Both the position numbers and the translations under genes were made by a program. 64,000 nt of DNA from Acanthornis magna (taxonomy: Eukaryota > Chordata > Aves > Passeriformes > Acanthizidae): the NCBI GenBank assembly GCA_036785705.1, contig JAWUZG010000056.1:3225001-3289000 (forward strand), read 5' to 3'. The notes under the pieces are model-generated. The model had not been told where the DNA came from. It ran no database searches and saw nothing but the letters and a program-made list of their open reading frames with translations. This document shows positions 61,705 to 64,000 of this stretch, in pieces (the stretch's first letter is position 1; each line of letters starts with the position of its first letter).

Positions 61705-61716
61705 GGGGGGGGGGGG
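61705..61716. repeat. Poly(G) run, 12 bases
   Basis: An uninterrupted G12 immediately precedes the GC-rich LTR fragment. It is the longest G run in the window, and further GG/GGGG strings follow closely. Confidence 0.9.
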
Positions 61717-61719
61717 CTC

Positions 61720-62135
61720 GGCTCCAGGGGTGGCTTCTGTGAGAAGGTGCCAGAAGCTTCCAGCCAGCTCCAGGACAGACCCACGGCTGGCCAGGGCTGA
61801 GCCCATCAGCAACAGTGGAGGGGATATCATTTGTTCCAGAAGCAGGGGAAAACCTGCACAACAGCCATTGCAGCTGGGGAGATGAGTGACAGTATGATCC
61901 CAGGGGAAGTCAGGACCAGCCTGTGGAGAGGAGCCCATGCTGGAGCAGGTTTGCAGGAAGGACTTGGGACCCTGTGGGGACCCACACTGGAGCAGACTGT
62001 GAAGAACTGCAGCCTTGGGATTGGACTCACGGAGAAGTTTGTGGAGGACTGTCTGCTAGGGGAGGGACCCTGTGCTGGAGCAGGAGGAAGAGTGTGAGGA
62101 CTGCTCCCCCTGAGGAGAAGGAGCAGCAGAGACAG
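61720..62135 (+). mobile_element. Fragment of an avian retroviral LTR (GC-rich family)
   Basis: A GC-rich stretch with repeated GGAGCAG units (CATGCTGGAGCAGGTTTGCA near 61937, CCCACACTGGAGCAGACTGT near 61981, CCTGTGCTGGAGCAGGAGGA near 62069) and phrases such as AGCCCATCAGC and GTGAAGAACTGCAGCC. This is the internal layout of a widespread avian LTR family that I recall from bird genomes. The family's 3' end (poly-A region and terminal CA) is missing, so it is a truncated old copy. Frames open on both strands here (61534-62231 minus, 61831-62174 plus) reflect the GC-rich repeat and are not genes. Confidence 0.75.
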
Positions 62136-63534
62136 ACGCTTCTGTCTCCTCAGCCCCTTCAGGAGTACTCTTAATGTTTCCCCATGCACATCACAAAGTA
62201 ACAAGTCACTTTTGAAAACTTTGGCCTTCAAATGTTATATTCTTTCTTACAGATGCCTCAGTTAAAAACACTGGATTTACACATCTGTATTTCGTATTTC
62301 TGTAGTGCATACAATGTAAGACCAACACAGGAAGCATTTTATACTACACAAATTTTTGAAGGTAATAAATGCTTGTGTGAAGAGCTTAGTAGCTGTTTTG
62401 AACACAGGATCTCTTCTTTCATAATCTATTACTACTTTCTGCAAACTTTAAAGCAATTTGCTTTTCTGAATCAGGCTATAAAGCTTTTAACTGTAAAATT
62501 GATCTCCTCATAAAGTACATATGTTCTAATGCTGTAATTACCTGAGGCCTGATCTTCCAACCCTTGACAGTGTAAGTAATCTGTACTCATCTGTCTAATC
62601 TTTGTGATTGAATATAGGGAGAATCAAGTGATTCCAGAATATCTACTAGGTCCCTACTCAACTTTCCTAAGTCACATTTTGTTTTCACATAGATAAGTGA
62701 TCGAAGTGAAGGGTTAACAGTGTTCTGTCTCTCTTAATTTGAGATTTGGAAGACAATTATAATTCAAAATGTTTCTTCTAGTTGAGACTCCTTAGGAAAG
62801 ACACATACATAGCCTAGAGCTAGAAGTCCAACTTTGCTTTTAAATGCAAATATTTTAACAAGTATAACACACAGAAGCATGAACTATCAATTATTACTAC
62901 TAGGCATATGTAAAACATCTTGTTTATCACAAAGAGACCAAATTAGGCTAAAAATAAAATAGAAATTTGTAATTGAAATGTTGCCTGTTTTCCTTTAAAA
63001 TTGCCCATTGTTCTTATCAGAAGCAGCCTTCAGGTTGTCTTGATGCATCTAAATAGATCTTTCAATAAGAAAAGATGGGAACTGCCAGTGTTGGCAGACT
63101 GTGGCATTTGTCATGCAATGAGACTTCCTGGGAATGGTGTTAGAACAGTGCATTATTTACAGCACCAGCCTGTCAGATAAGAGTAAAGACTTTGTTTCCC
63201 TTTACTTTCATTCTCTAAAGGTCTTACTGGTACAAACAGAATGACAGGAGGAAGTTTCAAGTCAGGCAGAGGGAATTTCCCAGTTGATGTACCAACACAG
63301 GAATGTAGACAAAAGTCCGAGGAAATTTTTAAAGTGTTATCTTCAGTAGGTATTTTGAATCTAAATTTAATGGCATTCAACTGAAGATGAAACCAGTACA
63401 AGTTTCAACAAATGTTAGATTTATTTTTCAGTGTAGTATTGTCTCAGTCTAAATCAAGTCAAATACTTCTGTTTATCTCCATCCCCCAGAAGACTTTGTT
63501 CTGAGACATTAATACCTTGGGGTTTTGGTTGATT
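62136..63534. other. Unique noncoding DNA, no gene seen
   Basis: AT-rich sequence with unsupported short frames (62232-62513 plus, 63153-63401 minus). No repeats or RNA genes were recognised. Confidence 0.6.
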
Positions 63535-63561
63535 TGTTTGTTTGTTTGTTTGCTTGTTTTT
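63535..63561. repeat. (TTTG)n simple repeat
   Basis: Several consecutive GTTT units with one C substitution, running into TTTTTCTAG. The T-rich run resembles a splice acceptor, but the following bases give no supported exon. Confidence 0.85.
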
Positions 63562-64000
63562 CTAGGCTTCTACTACTTATCTTTCAGAGCTACAGCTGCA
63601 TTGAGTCCTCAAGGTGATTTAGTTGCATCATTTTGTAGACATGACAGCTGTTTTACCCATACTTCCCTTTCTCAAGGGTAGTTGGTAGGTTTTGACCAGA
63701 AAATAATTGTCTTAATGATCCTCAGTGCCTCTTGAGGATCTCCACTTGCACATCCGAACTCACAGGTGTACCCTGAGAGTTGGGCGTGTGCATGGCAGGG
63801 TCTGTGATTCCCATGCTCAGGGAACATTGCCTGATTAATTACTGCTGCAAATGTTCTGTGAAGTCAATATTGCACTGCAACAGCTTGTTCTTCCCCCTGT
63901 CCCTGCTGAGCTCTTCAGGAACTGTATCTCTCTAATCTCTGATGGTTATTGGACTGTTCTGTTTTGTCCTCTTTGGGTTTTGGTACAAATTTTTGTATAT
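63562..64000. other. Unique noncoding DNA to window end
   Basis: No gene, RNA or repeat was recognised. The window ends in ordinary sequence. Confidence 0.6.

Noticed and set aside
61534..62231. 134-codon minus-strand frames and plus-strand frames
   Set aside because: They lie in a GC-rich LTR fragment where stops are rare, and the content is repeat-derived.
1..64000. CRISPR arrays, operons, prophage, rRNA or snRNA genes
   Set aside because: No regularly spaced repeats, bacterial gene organisation or conserved RNA cores were seen; the sequence is vertebrate nuclear in character.

Overview
This 64 kb window looks like bird nuclear DNA, probably from a neoavian species and possibly a passerine. 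It is AT-rich (about 40% GC by eye, not computed), poor in CpG and nearly free of interspersed repeats. The repeats that can be recognised are old avian retroviral LTR pieces of a TGTCCTGGTTT-type family and one possible CR1 LINE scrap. There are no bacterial, phage or organelle features. No protein-coding gene can be supported: the longest uninterrupted frames are only about 100-145 codons, most overlap other frames antisense, and none reads as a known domain. The simplest reading is an intergenic 'desert' or the inside of a very large intron.

Layout. 1-20.8 kb is unique noncoding DNA. It holds several blocks dense in homeodomain cores and octamers that look like developmental enhancers (about 6.0, 7.9-8.5, 9.8-10.6, 15.2-15.9, 16.3-16.6, 18.8-19.0 and 19.6-19.9 kb), a GC/CpG-richer patch at 10.7-11.05 kb, a 26-base T run at 13.87 kb, a near-consensus ZNF143/STAF site at 16.0 kb and a GC-richer block at 17.1-17.7 kb. 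20.8-24.4 kb carries two decayed LTRs of one family in opposite orientation (20807-21381 minus, 23957-24429 plus), separated by an A-rich tract. 26.15-26.72 kb is the most enhancer-like block, with three octamer-type sites in about 120 bp. 27-47.5 kb is mostly featureless unique DNA with a possible CR1 remnant near 41.9 kb. 47.55-48.2 and 54.9-55.4 kb are further AT-rich blocks of enhancer type. 58.8-59.8 kb has two short frames with protein-like composition. 61.7-62.1 kb is a GC-rich internal fragment of a third avian LTR family, truncated at its 3' end.

The main leads are possible tiny exons with good splice signals (6577-6660, 43062-43097, 52971-53018, 14146-14245), the ZNF143 site, the inverted LTR pair that appears to have lost its TATA regions, a few exact tandem duplications and perfect hairpins, and the enhancer-like blocks. 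Nothing in the window reads as a new multi-gene system. Conservation and expression claims are inference, because no alignment or transcript data could be consulted.
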